64,000 nucleotides of DNA from Marinicauda salina. Lineage in GTDB: Bacteria; Pseudomonadota; Alphaproteobacteria; Caulobacterales; Maricaulaceae. Location: NCBI RefSeq assembly GCF_003122085.1, contig NZ_QEXV01000003.1, positions 124,001 to 188,000 of the forward strand, read 5' to 3'. This document shows positions 20,261-33,843 of the stretch, piece by piece (within the stretch, counting starts at the first letter, position 1; every line of letters starts with the position of its first letter). The translations under genes were made by a program, and so were the position numbers. The notes under the pieces are model-generated. The model made no database searches, was not told the DNA's origin, and worked only from the letters and a program-made list of their open reading frames with translations.

Positions 20261-22531
20261 TCACGGCCGGTGCGTGAGATCGAAGCTCGCCATGCCCGCG
20301 AGATTGACGATGTCCGAAACGCTGGAGCCCAGCCGGGCGATCTGGACGGATTTTTCCAGCCCCACCAGCAGCCCCTCGATCACGGTCGCCCCGCCGGCCG
20401 ACTTCAAGAGCCGCGTTGCGATCGAGGCCGAGTGGACGGCCGGCATGATCAGCACGTTGGCGTAGTCGCTCAGCCGCGAGAACGGGTAGATCTCGCGATG
20501 GTCGGGATCGAGCGCGATGTCGGCGGCGAGCTCGCCCTCGTACTCGAAATCCACCGCCCGGGCGTCGAGCAGGCGCACGGCGGCCTGGATCTTCTCTGTC
20601 CGGTCGCCGGGCGGATTGCCGAAGCTCGAGTACGACAGGAAGGCCGCGCGGGGGGTGAGCCCCATCCGGCGCGCGGCGAGCGCGGCGCCCTCGGCGATGT
20701 CGGCCAGCGCGGCCGCATCGGGAAACTCGGCGACATTGGTGTCGGCGATGACCAGAGTCTTGCCCTTGGCCACGGCGACCGACAGCCCCATCAGCCGGCC
20801 GCCCGGCGCCTCGTCGAGCACGAGGCGGACGTCCGAGAGCGTGTTGGTGAAATGGCGCGTGACGCCGGTGACCATGCCGTCGGCGTCGCCGAAGCGCAGC
20901 ATGCACGCGGAGAAGACGTTGCGGTCGTTATTGACCAGCCGCTGGACGTCGCGCCGGAGATAGCCCTTCCGCTGCAGGCGCTCGTAGAGGAAATCCGTGT
21001 ACTCGGGATTCCGGTCCGACAGGCGCGCGTTCCAGATCTCGAGCTCGTCCTCGGGCAGGCCCAGCGCGCGCATGTTCTCGCGGGCGGCCTTCTCGCGGGC
21101 GACCAGGACGGCCTTGCCCAGCCCCTGCGACTGGAAGGCGTAGGCGGCGCGGATGACGCTGGGCTCCTCGCCCTCGGCGAAGACGATGCGCTTGTCGGCG
21201 CCCTTGATGGCGTCGGTGACGCGCTGCTGCAGCGCCGCCATCGGGTCGAGCCGGCGCGCCAGCGTGCGCCGGTAGCTGTGCTCGTCCTCGACGGGAATGC
21301 GCGCCACGCCGGTCTTAACGGCGGCGTTGGCGACATAGGGCGGCACGAAGGAGATGAGCCGCGGGTCGAACGGCGAAGGAATGATGTAGTCGCGGCCGAA
21401 GCGCAGCCCGCCCGACTTCGTCGCCGCGCCGACCTCGTCGGGCACGTCCTGGCGGGCGAGATCGGCGAGCGCCCGGGCGGCGGCGAGCTTCATTTCCTCG
21501 TTGATGGTGCGCGCCCGGACGTCCAGCGCCCCGCGGAAGATGTAGGGAAAACCGAGCACGTTATTGACCTGGTTCGGGAAATCAGACCGGCCGGTGGCGA
21601 TGATCGCATCCGAGCGGACCTCCTTGACCGCGTCGGGCATGATCTCCGGGACCGGGTTGGCCATGGCGAAAACGATCGGATCGCGCGCCATCGACTTGAC
21701 CATCTCCCGGGTGACGATCCCGCCGGTCGACAGGCCGAGCATGACGTCGGCGTCGACCATCGCCTCTTCGAGCGTGCGCAGCGTCGTCTCGCGCGCATGT
21801 CCGCGGACGCGCTCGTGGAGATCGTTGCGGCCGGCGTGCACGACGCCCTTGTGGTCGACGATGGTGACGTTGTCGTCGGCGACGCCCATCGACTTCACCA
21901 GCTCCAGCACCGACAGGCCCGCCGCCCCCGCGCCGATGAGCACGACCTTGACGTTCTCGAAGGTCTTGCCGGTGAGATGCAGCGCGTTCATCAGCCCGGC
22001 CGCGGCGATGATCGCGGTGCCGTGCTGGTCGTCGTGGAAGACGGGGATGTCGAGATCCTCGCGCAGGCGGCGTTCGATCTCGAAGCACTCCGGCGACTTG
22101 ATGTCCTCGAGATTGATCCCGCCGAAGCTGTCGCCGAAGCCGGCGACGCAGTCCACGAAGCGGTCGATGTCGGTGTATTTCACCTCGACGTCGAAGGCGT
22201 CGATGTCGGCGAAGCGCTTGAACAGCACCGCCTTGCCTTCCATCACCGGTTTCGAGGCGGCCGGGCCGAGATCGCCGAGCCCCAGGATCGCCGTGCCGTT
22301 GGACACCACCGCGACCATGTTGCCCTTCGAGGTGTAGTCGTAGACCGCGTCGGGATCCTCGGCGATCGCGCGCACCGGCGCGGCGACGCCCGGCGAATAG
22401 GCGAGCGCGAGATCGCGCTGGGTCGCCATCGGCTTGCTGGGCGCGAGCGACAGCTTGCCCGGCGGCCAGGCGCTATGGAAATCGAGCGCGTCCTGGTCGG
22501 TCTGCGAAAGCTTCGGGGCGTCGTCGGACAT
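20261..22531 (-). CDS. maeB: NADP-dependent malic enzyme with phosphotransacetylase-like domain
   Basis: Converts malate to pyruvate and CO2 with NADPH formation, feeding gluconeogenesis and acetyl-CoA supply. The 756 residues hold an N-terminal malic enzyme domain (LAYSPGVAAPVRAI, INLEDIKSPECFEIERRLRE-type metal site, HDDQHGTAI, nucleotide motif LIGAGAAGLSVLEL). From about residue 430 follows a phosphate acetyltransferase-like domain (IVFAEGEEPSVIRAAY). The second domain in MaeB proteins is regulatory, responding to acetyl-CoA, rather than an active transacetylase. Length is typical. The start ATG gives MSDDAPKLSQTDQDALDFH. Confidence 0.96.
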   Translation of the reverse strand: MSDDAPKLSQTDQDALDFHSAWPPGKLSLAPSKPMATQRDLALAYSPGVAAPVRAIAEDPDAVYDYTSKGNMVAVVSNGTAILGLGDLGPAASKPVMEGKAVLFKRFADIDAFDVEVKYTDIDRFVDCVAGFGDSFGGINLEDIKSPECFEIERRLREDLDIPVFHDDQHGTAIIAAAGLMNALHLTGKTFENVKVVLIGAGAAGLSVLELVKSMGVADDNVTIVDHKGVVHAGRNDLHERVRGHARETTLRTLEEAMVDADVMLGLSTGGIVTREMVKSMARDPIVFAMANPVPEIMPDAVKEVRSDAIIATGRSDFPNQVNNVLGFPYIFRGALDVRARTINEEMKLAAARALADLARQDVPDEVGAATKSGGLRFGRDYIIPSPFDPRLISFVPPYVANAAVKTGVARIPVEDEHSYRRTLARRLDPMAALQQRVTDAIKGADKRIVFAEGEEPSVIRAAYAFQSQGLGKAVLVAREKAARENMRALGLPEDELEIWNARLSDRNPEYTDFLYERLQRKGYLRRDVQRLVNNDRNVFSACMLRFGDADGMVTGVTRHFTNTLSDVRLVLDEAPGGRLMGLSVAVAKGKTLVIADTNVAEFPDAAALADIAEGAALAARRMGLTPRAAFLSYSSFGNPPGDRTEKIQAAVRLLDARAVDFEYEGELAADIALDPDHREIYPFSRLSDYANVLIMPAVHSASIATRLLKSAGGATVIEGLLVGLEKSVQIARLGSSVSDIVNLAGMASFDLTHRP

Positions 22532-22599
22532 GTCGGCGGTCTCGCGTGGAGGGATGGCGGACGTCGCGCAAGGCGTTTACGCGCTCGCACGTTTGAAGA

Positions 22600-24590
<1,991 letters not shown>

Positions 24591-24641
24591 GCGTCGCGAC
24601 CGACCGCGCCCGTTTCTCCCCAGCCCAGCACCGAGGAAACC

Positions 24642-26045
24642 ATGTCCGACAAGATCCTGAAGAAAATCAAAGACGAAGACATTCAGTACGTCGATCTGCG
24701 CTTCACCGACCCGCGCGGCAAGATGCAGCACGTCACGTTCGACCGCTCGATGGTCGACGACGACTTCTTCGAGGACGGGGTCATGTTCGACGGCTCCTCG
24801 ATCGAGGGCTGGAAGGCGATCCACGAGTCCGACATGACGCTCAAGCCGGACCCGGACCTGGCCCATGTCGATCCGTTTTTCCAGCAGGCCACGCTGTCCG
24901 TGTTCTGCGACGTGCTCGACCCCTCGACCGGTCAGGCCTACGGCCGGGACCCGCGCTCGACGGCGAAGAAGGCGGAGACCTATCTCGCCGCGTCCGGCGT
25001 CGGCGACACCGCCTTCTTCGGCCCGGAAGCCGAGTTCTTCGTCTTCGACGACGTGCGCTGGGACACCCGCCAGGAGGAGACCGGCTACCGCCTCGATTCC
25101 GAGGAAGGTCCGTACAATTCCGGGCGCGAGATGGAAGGCGGCAATCTGGGCCACCGGCCCGGGCCGAAGGGCGGCTACTTCCCGGTTCCCCCGATCGACT
25201 CCGGCCAGGACATGCGCAGCGAAATGCTCGCGGTGATGACCGAGCTCGGCCTTGAGCCGGAGAAGCACCACCACGAGGTCGCGCCTTCGCAGCACGAGCT
25301 GGGCATGAAGTTCTCCACGCTCACGACGATGGCCGACCGCATGCAGCTCTATAAGTACATCGTCCACCAGGTCGCCGCCGCCTACGGCAAGACCGCGACC
25401 TTCATGCCCAAGCCCGTCTACAACGACAACGGCACGGGCATGCACGTCCACCAGTCGATCTGGAAGGACGGCGCGCCGCTCTTCGCCGGCGACAAGTACG
25501 CCGACCTCTCGGACATGTGCCTCTATTATATCGGCGGCGTCATCAAGCACGCGCGCGCCATCAACGCCTTCGCGAACCCGACGACGAACTCCTACAAGCG
25601 CCTGGTGCCGGGCTTCGAGGCGCCGGTCCTGCTCGCCTACTCGGCGCGCAACCGCTCGGCCTCAATCCGCATCCCGCACTCGCCCTCGCCAAAGGGCAAG
25701 CGCCTGGAGGCGCGCTTCCCGGACCCGGCGGGCAATCCCTATCTCACCTTCACCGCACTGTTGATGGCCGGTCTCGACGGCATCGAGAACCAGATCCATC
25801 CGGGCGATCCGATGGACAAGGACCTCTACGACCTGCCGCCGGAGGAGCTCGCCGACATCCCGACCGTCGCGCGCAATCTGCGCGAGGCCGTGGAGGCGCT
25901 CGACGCCGATCGCGACTTCCTCAAGAAGGGCAACGTCATGGATGACGACCAGATCGACGCCTACATCGATCTGAAGATGGAGGAGATCTCGCGGATCGAG
26001 CATCATCCCCATCCGGTGGAGTTCGATCTCTACTACAAGAGCTGA
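24642..26045 (+). CDS. glnA: type I glutamine synthetase
   Basis: Makes glutamine from glutamate, ammonia and ATP; a dodecameric cytoplasmic enzyme. The 467 residues include [11 protein letters not shown], the metal-ligand region [12 protein letters not shown], the ATP-binding [16 protein letters not shown] and the flap/NRSAS region [12 protein letters not shown]. The adenylylation tyrosine lies in DLYDLPPEE near residue 396, so activity is probably controlled through GlnB and the adenylyltransferase. A clean terminator follows. Confidence 0.98.
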   Translation: MSDKILKKIKDEDIQYVDLRFTDPRGKMQHVTFDRSMVDDDFFEDGVMFDGSSIEGWKAIHESDMTLKPDPDLAHVDPFFQQATLSVFCDVLDPSTGQAYGRDPRSTAKKAETYLAASGVGDTAFFGPEAEFFVFDDVRWDTRQEETGYRLDSEEGPYNSGREMEGGNLGHRPGPKGGYFPVPPIDSGQDMRSEMLAVMTELGLEPEKHHHEVAPSQHELGMKFSTLTTMADRMQLYKYIVHQVAAAYGKTATFMPKPVYNDNGTGMHVHQSIWKDGAPLFAGDKYADLSDMCLYYIGGVIKHARAINAFANPTTNSYKRLVPGFEAPVLLAYSARNRSASIRIPHSPSPKGKRLEARFPDPAGNPYLTFTALLMAGLDGIENQIHPGDPMDKDLYDLPPEELADIPTVARNLREAVEALDADRDFLKKGNVMDDDQIDAYIDLKMEEISRIEHHPHPVEFDLYYKS

Positions 26046-26068
26046 TCGCCGAGCTCGGGCGCATGCCG

Positions 26069-26094
26069 CGGGGCCGGTCGCGCGACCGGCCCCG
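26069..26094 (+). terminator. Rho-independent terminator of glnBA
   Basis: A perfect 26-bp palindrome with arms CGGGGCCGGTCGC and GCGACCGGCCCCG, followed by TTT. It lies 24 bp after the glnA stop. The short T run makes it moderately strong. Confidence 0.7.
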
Positions 26095-26203
26095 TTTGCG
26101 TCCGGGCTCGCGCTCATGGTCGACGCGCCCGAACGCATGGGCTAGAAAGCGGAACTGACGCTCCGGCCGCCGCGCCGGACGATCTGCGTCTGGAGGGGAT
26201 TTG

Positions 26204-29200
26204 ATGCGCAGCCGCCTGCTGACCGCCGTGTCGTTCGCCGCGCTCGCCGCCGCGCCGGCGCTGGCTGACGAGGAAGTGACCGACGAGCGCACCGAACAGA
26301 TCCGGACCTCCGACGCCGACGGTCAGGGCACGGCCGACAATGTCGTCATAACGAGCAGCGGTCGGGTCGTGCTCGACAATCCCGGGCCGGCGATCGTGCT
26401 CGATTCGGACCATGACGTGACGATCGAGAACGGCGGCGAGATCGACATGGCCGAAGTCGACGGCGCGACCGGCGTTCAGGCCATTGGCGGCAATACCGGC
26501 TCGATCACCCATGGCGGCACGATCGACCTGACCGAGGAATACTCGCCGTCCGACAGCGGGACCGACGATCTCGCCGACCGCGACGGGGACGGCGAAGACG
26601 ACCCCGACAATGATCCGGACGGCCCGTTCGCGCAGCAGAGCAACAAGACCGGCCTCCTGATCGGCGAGGTCGACACGAATCTCGATCCGCTGCCCGGCCA
26701 GTCGGCGCTGACCGGCGACGTCACCACCACCAGCGGCTCGGGCATCCAGGTGGACGGCCAGGATTCCTTCGGCGTGCGCACCGTCACCGCGATCGACGGC
26801 GATCTGCTCCTGGGCGGCGGGATCACCGTCACCGGCGAGCGGTCGACCGGCGTGTCGATCGAGGACGCCGTGTCGGGCGATGTCGCGATCGGCGGACAGG
26901 TCACCGTACGTTCGCCCGACGGCCAGGGCGTCGATATCGACGACGATGTCGGCGGCGGCGTGCGGATCAGCGGCGGCATCACCGTCAATGGATATCGCAT
27001 CAGCGGGCGCAGCGCGCAGGAGGTGTTCGAGGTTCTCGACGCCGGAGACGACGACCTCTCCGCCGGCGCCGCGCTGGTGATCGCGGGCTCCGTCCAGGAC
27101 GGCGTATTCATCGCCGACGGCGCCGGCGTCGAGGCTATCGGCGACGCGCCGGCCGTCGAATTGCGGCCCGCCGCCGACGCCTCGGCCGACATGCAGATCG
27201 GCACGGTCGCGCTACCCGACGACTACGGCGTGTCGGAGGACGAGGCCGACGAGGACAGCGATCCGGAGCTCCGCGATGACGCGTTCATCGTCGAGGGCGA
27301 GGTCCGGGCGAACGGCCTCTTCGACGGCCGCGACGCGACCGCCTTCTTCATCGCCGGGCGCGATGTCAGCGGAACGCTGCGCGCGGTGATCCTCGCCGGC
27401 GACGGTTTCCGGAACGCGGGCTCCATCGTCGCCGAAGCCTTCGACGCCGATGCCACAGCCGCGCGCTTCGGCGAGGGCGCGCAAGCCGACACGATCAACA
27501 ATTCCGGAGAGATCCGCGCCTCGGTCGCGCGCGGCTTCGAAGATGACGGGTTCGGCGACGGAAGCTTCGGCGAGGGCCGCGCCTTCGCGCTGATGCTCGA
27601 GGAAGGCTCGTCCATCCGCCGCGTGCTCAACTCCGGCGACATCCTGGCCACGATCAGCGGCGCGGGTCAGTCCGCCACGGCGATCACCGTCGGGACCGAG
27701 GACCTGAATCTCGTGCGCAACACCGGTCGCATCGCGGCGGTGGCGGGCAACCTGGCCGACGACGCGCAGGACCCCGAGCTGATCGCGATCGACGCGAGTT
27801 CGCGCACCACCGGACTTCGGGTGGTGCAGCGCCGCGCGTCGGGAAGCGAGACCGCGCCCTCCATCGAGGGCGACATCCGCTTCGGCGCGGGCGACGACGA
27901 ACTGCGCGTCCTCGCCGGCAGCGTCGACGGCGATATCTTCTTCGGCGACGGCGCCGACCTGCTGGTGATCGACGGCGCCGACATCAATGGCGGTCTCGCC
28001 GACTCCGACGGCCAGCTGGTCATCGACCTGGCGAACGGCCGCATCGGCTTCACCGGCTCCGACACGCTCGAGATCACCGAGGCCGTCTTCCGCGACGGCG
28101 CGACGCTCGACATCACCGTCGACGACACCACCCGGGTCGGCGCCTTCATCGAGGCCAGCGGCGCGATCGAGTTCCAGGCGGGATCCGACCTGACCGTCAG
28201 CCTGTCGGAGCTGATCGGCGACGGGCGCGAGTTCGAGCTCATCACGGCCGGCTCGCTGAACATCGCCGACGAGGATGCGATCCTCACCGCCGCGGACACG
28301 CCCTTCCTCTACAAAACCACGCTGGAGCGCGACGGCGCCGATCCGAACACGCTCATCCTCACGCTCGAGCGCAAGACGGCCGGCGAACTGGGCATGAACG
28401 CCAACCAGGCCGCCGCGTTCAACGAGGCGCTGGCGGCGATGGACGCCGTCGACTCCCTGGGCGCGGCGATCGCGGCGCTGCGGACCGAAGAGGCGTTCTT
28501 CCGCGCCTATGACCAGCTCCTGCCCGAGTACGCGGGCAGCGCGATCCAGTTCGCGCTGGCCTCGAACGACGCCGGCGCGGGCGCGCTCGACACCCGGCTG
28601 CGCAACGCGCGACTCTCGCCCGACGATCTCGCCGGCGTGTGGGCCCAGGAGTTCGCCTATTTCGCCGATCGCGGGCGCATCGACGCCGGCCAGGGCTATC
28701 GCGGCGACGGCATCGGCCTGGCGGTCGGCGTCGACCGGCCGATCGGCCCGTTCTACGCGGTGGGCTTCAACGTCATCGGGGCCTCCAGCGACATCGAGGA
28801 GACCGACGGCGAAGACGAGCCGATGGTCGCCTACACGGCCCAGCTTGGCGCCTATGCGGGCCTCGATGTCGGCGGCTTCGACGCGTCCGGCTCGCTCGGC
28901 GTCGGATACGACCGGTTCGAATCCGAACGGCGCATCCTGATCGACGACTTCTCGGCGGTGAACTCGGCCGAGTGGTCGGGCTGGCACGCCACGGCGAGCG
29001 CCAAGATCGGCCGCGACTTCACGTTCAACCGGTGGGTCGTGCGTCCCGAGGCCGCGCTGACCTACATGGCGCTGTTCGAGAGCGGCTACTCCGAAACCTC
29101 GGAGAGCGCGCTCGAGGGCCTCGAACTGATCGTCGACGACCGCGAGACATCGACGCTGATCGGCGCGGCGACGCTCGAGCTGTCGCGCAATTTCGGCAAC

Positions 29201-29461
29201 CAGGTCTCGTGGTGGCGTCCGAGCTTCCGCGTCGGCGCGCGCGGCGAATTCGCCGGGGAGGCCGGCGAGACGGTGGCGCAGTTCCGCGACGGCAACCCGT
29301 TCCGCCTGCAGGCCGAAGAGCTCCCGGGCACGGGTCTCATTCTCGGCCTCGGACTGTCGGCGGGGTCGAACTACTCGACCTTCACCTTCGCCTATGACGC
29401 CGATGTCCGGGACGATTTCGTCCGCCACGTCGCCCGGCTGATGATCCGCCTGACCTTCTGA
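26204..29461 (+). CDS. autotransporter (type Va-like) outer-membrane protein
   Basis: A 1085-residue secreted surface protein. A Sec signal peptide (MRSRLLTAVSFAALAAAPALA) precedes a passenger of beta-helix-like repeats (GGGITVTGERSTGVSIED, VSGDVAIGGQVTVRS). The passenger contains a very acidic Asp/Gly run at residues 118-140 that looks able to bind calcium. From about residue 800 comes a barrel domain (GVWAQEFAYFADRGR) ending RLMIRLTF with the terminal Phe used by BAM. The start ATG follows GGAGGGGA. The ligand or function of the passenger is unknown; no protease triad was seen. Confidence 0.9.
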   Translation: MRSRLLTAVSFAALAAAPALADEEVTDERTEQIRTSDADGQGTADNVVITSSGRVVLDNPGPAIVLDSDHDVTIENGGEIDMAEVDGATGVQAIGGNTGSITHGGTIDLTEEYSPSDSGTDDLADRDGDGEDDPDNDPDGPFAQQSNKTGLLIGEVDTNLDPLPGQSALTGDVTTTSGSGIQVDGQDSFGVRTVTAIDGDLLLGGGITVTGERSTGVSIEDAVSGDVAIGGQVTVRSPDGQGVDIDDDVGGGVRISGGITVNGYRISGRSAQEVFEVLDAGDDDLSAGAALVIAGSVQDGVFIADGAGVEAIGDAPAVELRPAADASADMQIGTVALPDDYGVSEDEADEDSDPELRDDAFIVEGEVRANGLFDGRDATAFFIAGRDVSGTLRAVILAGDGFRNAGSIVAEAFDADATAARFGEGAQADTINNSGEIRASVARGFEDDGFGDGSFGEGRAFALMLEEGSSIRRVLNSGDILATISGAGQSATAITVGTEDLNLVRNTGRIAAVAGNLADDAQDPELIAIDASSRTTGLRVVQRRASGSETAPSIEGDIRFGAGDDELRVLAGSVDGDIFFGDGADLLVIDGADINGGLADSDGQLVIDLANGRIGFTGSDTLEITEAVFRDGATLDITVDDTTRVGAFIEASGAIEFQAGSDLTVSLSELIGDGREFELITAGSLNIADEDAILTAADTPFLYKTTLERDGADPNTLILTLERKTAGELGMNANQAAAFNEALAAMDAVDSLGAAIAALRTEEAFFRAYDQLLPEYAGSAIQFALASNDAGAGALDTRLRNARLSPDDLAGVWAQEFAYFADRGRIDAGQGYRGDGIGLAVGVDRPIGPFYAVGFNVIGASSDIEETDGEDEPMVAYTAQLGAYAGLDVGGFDASGSLGVGYDRFESERRILIDDFSAVNSAEWSGWHATASAKIGRDFTFNRWVVRPEAALTYMALFESGYSETSESALEGLELIVDDRETSTLIGAATLELSRNFGNQVSWWRPSFRVGARGEFAGEAGETVAQFRDGNPFRLQAEELPGTGLILGLGLSAGSNYSTFTFAYDADVRDDFVRHVARLMIRLTF

Positions 29462-29523
29462 CGCGGCGGGCGCGCGCTGCGCGTTTCATTTGCGATTAAC
29501 CACGCCGCGCGGATCATGGGGCC

Positions 29524-30132
29524 ATGGGACGCGTGCTGATCATATCGCTGCTGCTCGGCGCGACCGCCCTCGCCGGCTGCGCCAGCGGGCCGCCGGACCA
29601 GGTCCACAACGCCTGCCTCATCCTCGAGGACAACCGCGCCTGGTGGCGCGCGCTCAAGCGCACCGAGCGCCGCTGGGGCGTGTCGCCGGGCGTTCAGCTG
29701 GCCTTCCTCAAGCGCGAATCCGGATTCGACCGCAGCGCCCGGCCGGCGCGCCGACGGCTGCTGGGCTTCATCCCCGGCCCGCGCCCCTCCTCGGCCTACG
29801 GCTACGCCCAGGCGCTCGAGACGACCTGGGACTGGTATCGCGAGGAGACCGGCCGGCGCGGCGCCGACCGCGACGATTTCGACGACGCCGTCGACTTCAT
29901 CGGCTGGTACGCGCAGATGAGCCGCGAGCTTTCGGGCATTTCATCCAATGACGCGCGCAGCCTGTATCTGGCCTATCACGAGGGCCATGGCGGCTTTAAT
30001 CGCGGCACCTATCGCGGAAAGTCCTGGCTCAATCGCGCCGCCGACGAGGTGGCGCGCGACGCCTGGCGCTACAACAGCCAGATCGACGACTGCCGCGGGC
30101 GGCTCGATCGCGGCTTTCTGTTCTTCTTCTAG
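29524..30132 (+). CDS. lytic-transglycosylase-like lipoprotein
   Basis: A 202-residue protein with a lipoprotein signal peptide (MGRVLIISLLLGATALAGC, lipobox LAGC, Cys19). The mature part has an SLT-type core: the candidate catalytic Glu in FLKRESGFDRSAR, then SSAYGYAQALETTWDWY and SLYLAYHEGHGGF. This suggests cleavage of peptidoglycan glycan strands from the outer-membrane side of the periplasm. The C-terminus ends in FLFFF. It lies 62 bp after the autotransporter in the same direction. Confidence 0.85.
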   Translation: MGRVLIISLLLGATALAGCASGPPDQVHNACLILEDNRAWWRALKRTERRWGVSPGVQLAFLKRESGFDRSARPARRRLLGFIPGPRPSSAYGYAQALETTWDWYREETGRRGADRDDFDDAVDFIGWYAQMSRELSGISSNDARSLYLAYHEGHGGFNRGTYRGKSWLNRAADEVARDAWRYNSQIDDCRGRLDRGFLFFF

Positions 30133-30206
30133 AACCCGGCCGGCGTCGCCGCGCCGACGATCTGCAGGCTGCGTCTCCCGCTCGGCATCCCGATCGGGCA
30201 AGTTGA

Positions 30207-32267
<2,061 letters not shown>

Positions 32268-32378
32268 GAGCGGGTCCGCCCGTCAATTAGCCCCTTTTCT
32301 CCGGACCGGTTTTTGTGGAGGCTTGCGCGCATCGTGCGGCGACCGACCGCCGCGGAATCCTATCGGGGAGACAGAACT

Positions 32379-33842
32379 GTGAGATTCCACCCAGCCATCG
32401 CCGGCCTGGCCTCGATGGCCGCGCTCGTGCTGGCCGCCTGCGCGGACCAGACCGACGAGACCGACGAGTCCGCCGCCGGAGACGCCGGCGGCGAAACCGA
32501 GTCGGCGGCCGCCGACTCGGAGACCGGGACAGCCGGCTTCGATCGCAATCCCTATCCGTCGACCTACGCGCCGCCGGAATCGGGCGTCGTGCTGATCGCC
32601 AACGCGACCGTGTTCGACGGCGTCGGCGGCGAGATGCAGGACACCGACGTGCTGATCGAGAACGGCCGGATCGCCGCGATCGGCTCGGGGCTGGAAGCGC
32701 CCGAGGGCGCGGAGGTGATCGACGCTTCGGGACGCTACGTCACCCCCGGCGTCGTCGACATCCACTCGCATCTCGGCGTCTACCCCTCCCCGGCGGTGAA
32801 CGCCCATTCCGACGGCAACGAGGTCACCTCGCCGGTGACCGCCGAGGTCTGGGCCGAGCACAGCGTCTGGCCGCAGGACCCCGGCTTCGACACCGCGCTG
32901 GCCGGCGGCGTCACGACGCTGCACATCCTGCCCGGCTCGGCGAACCTGTTTGGCGGCCGCGGCGTCACCCTGCGCAACGTGCCCGGCCGGACGGTCCAGG
33001 CGATGAAGTTCCCGGATGCGCCCTACACGCTGAAGATGGCGTGCGGGGAGAACCCGTCGCGCGTCTATGGCGGGCGCAACCAGTCGCCGATGACGGACAT
33101 GGGCAACATGGCCGGCTATCGCGCCTCGTGGATCGAGGCGTCGAACTATCGGGACGACTGGAACGAGTACTACGCCGCCGTCGAGGCCGGCGAGGACGCC
33201 GAGCCGCCGACGCGCGATCTCGAGCTCGACACGCTGATGGGCGTGCTCGAAGGCGAGATCCTCGTCCAGATGCACTGCTACCGCGCCGACCAGATGGCGC
33301 AGGTGCTCGATATGTCCGAGGAGTTCGGCTACCAGGTCACCGCCTTCCACCACGGCGTCGAGGCCTACAAGATCCCCGACCTGCTCGCCGAGCACGGGAC
33401 CTGCGCGGCCGTCTGGGCCGACTGGGGCGGGTTCAAGATGGAGGCCTACGATTCCATCCCCGAGAACCTCGCGCTCACCCACGCCGCCGGCGCCTGCGCG
33501 ATGATCCACTCCGACAGCGATCTCGGCATCCAGCGACTGAACCAGGAGGTCGCCAAGGCGCTCTCCGACGGCCGGCGCATGGGACTCGACATCTCCGACG
33601 GCGAGGCCGTGGGATGGTTCACCGCGCGTCCCGCCCAGGCGCTGGGCGTCTTCGACGAGACCGGCTCGATCGAGGAAGGCAAGCGCGGCGACGTGGTCAT
33701 CTGGTCGGAGCATCCCTTCTCGACCTACGCCGTGGCCGATCAGGTCTTCATCGACGGGGCGCTGATGTTCGACCGCGCCGACCCCGATCGCCGCACCGTC
33801 CGCGACTTCATGCTGGGTCAGCCCGGCGAAGGAGACTACTGA
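32379..33842 (+). CDS. exported lipoprotein amidohydrolase
   Basis: A 487-residue metal-dependent hydrolase of the imidazolonepropionase-like amidohydrolase superfamily. The GTG start at 32379 follows GGGGAG and gives a lipoprotein signal peptide (VRFHPAIAGLASMAALVLAAC). After an acidic linker come the first metal motif DIHSHLG, two further histidines in FHHGVEAYK and earlier, and the late Asp in MIHSDSDLG. These are most ligands expected for an active enzyme. The substrate (peptide-like, cyclic amide or drug-like) cannot be told. One base separates its stop from the next amidohydrolase. Confidence 0.88.
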   Translation: MRFHPAIAGLASMAALVLAACADQTDETDESAAGDAGGETESAAADSETGTAGFDRNPYPSTYAPPESGVVLIANATVFDGVGGEMQDTDVLIENGRIAAIGSGLEAPEGAEVIDASGRYVTPGVVDIHSHLGVYPSPAVNAHSDGNEVTSPVTAEVWAEHSVWPQDPGFDTALAGGVTTLHILPGSANLFGGRGVTLRNVPGRTVQAMKFPDAPYTLKMACGENPSRVYGGRNQSPMTDMGNMAGYRASWIEASNYRDDWNEYYAAVEAGEDAEPPTRDLELDTLMGVLEGEILVQMHCYRADQMAQVLDMSEEFGYQVTAFHHGVEAYKIPDLLAEHGTCAAVWADWGGFKMEAYDSIPENLALTHAAGACAMIHSDSDLGIQRLNQEVAKALSDGRRMGLDISDGEAVGWFTARPAQALGVFDETGSIEEGKRGDVVIWSEHPFSTYAVADQVFIDGALMFDRADPDRRTVRDFMLGQPGEGDY

Positions 33843-33843
33843 G

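Noticed and set aside
20079-20906. 275-codon minus-strand frame ending within the 20.1 kb intergenic region
   Set aside because: It is an out-of-frame overlap of maeB with shadow-type composition.
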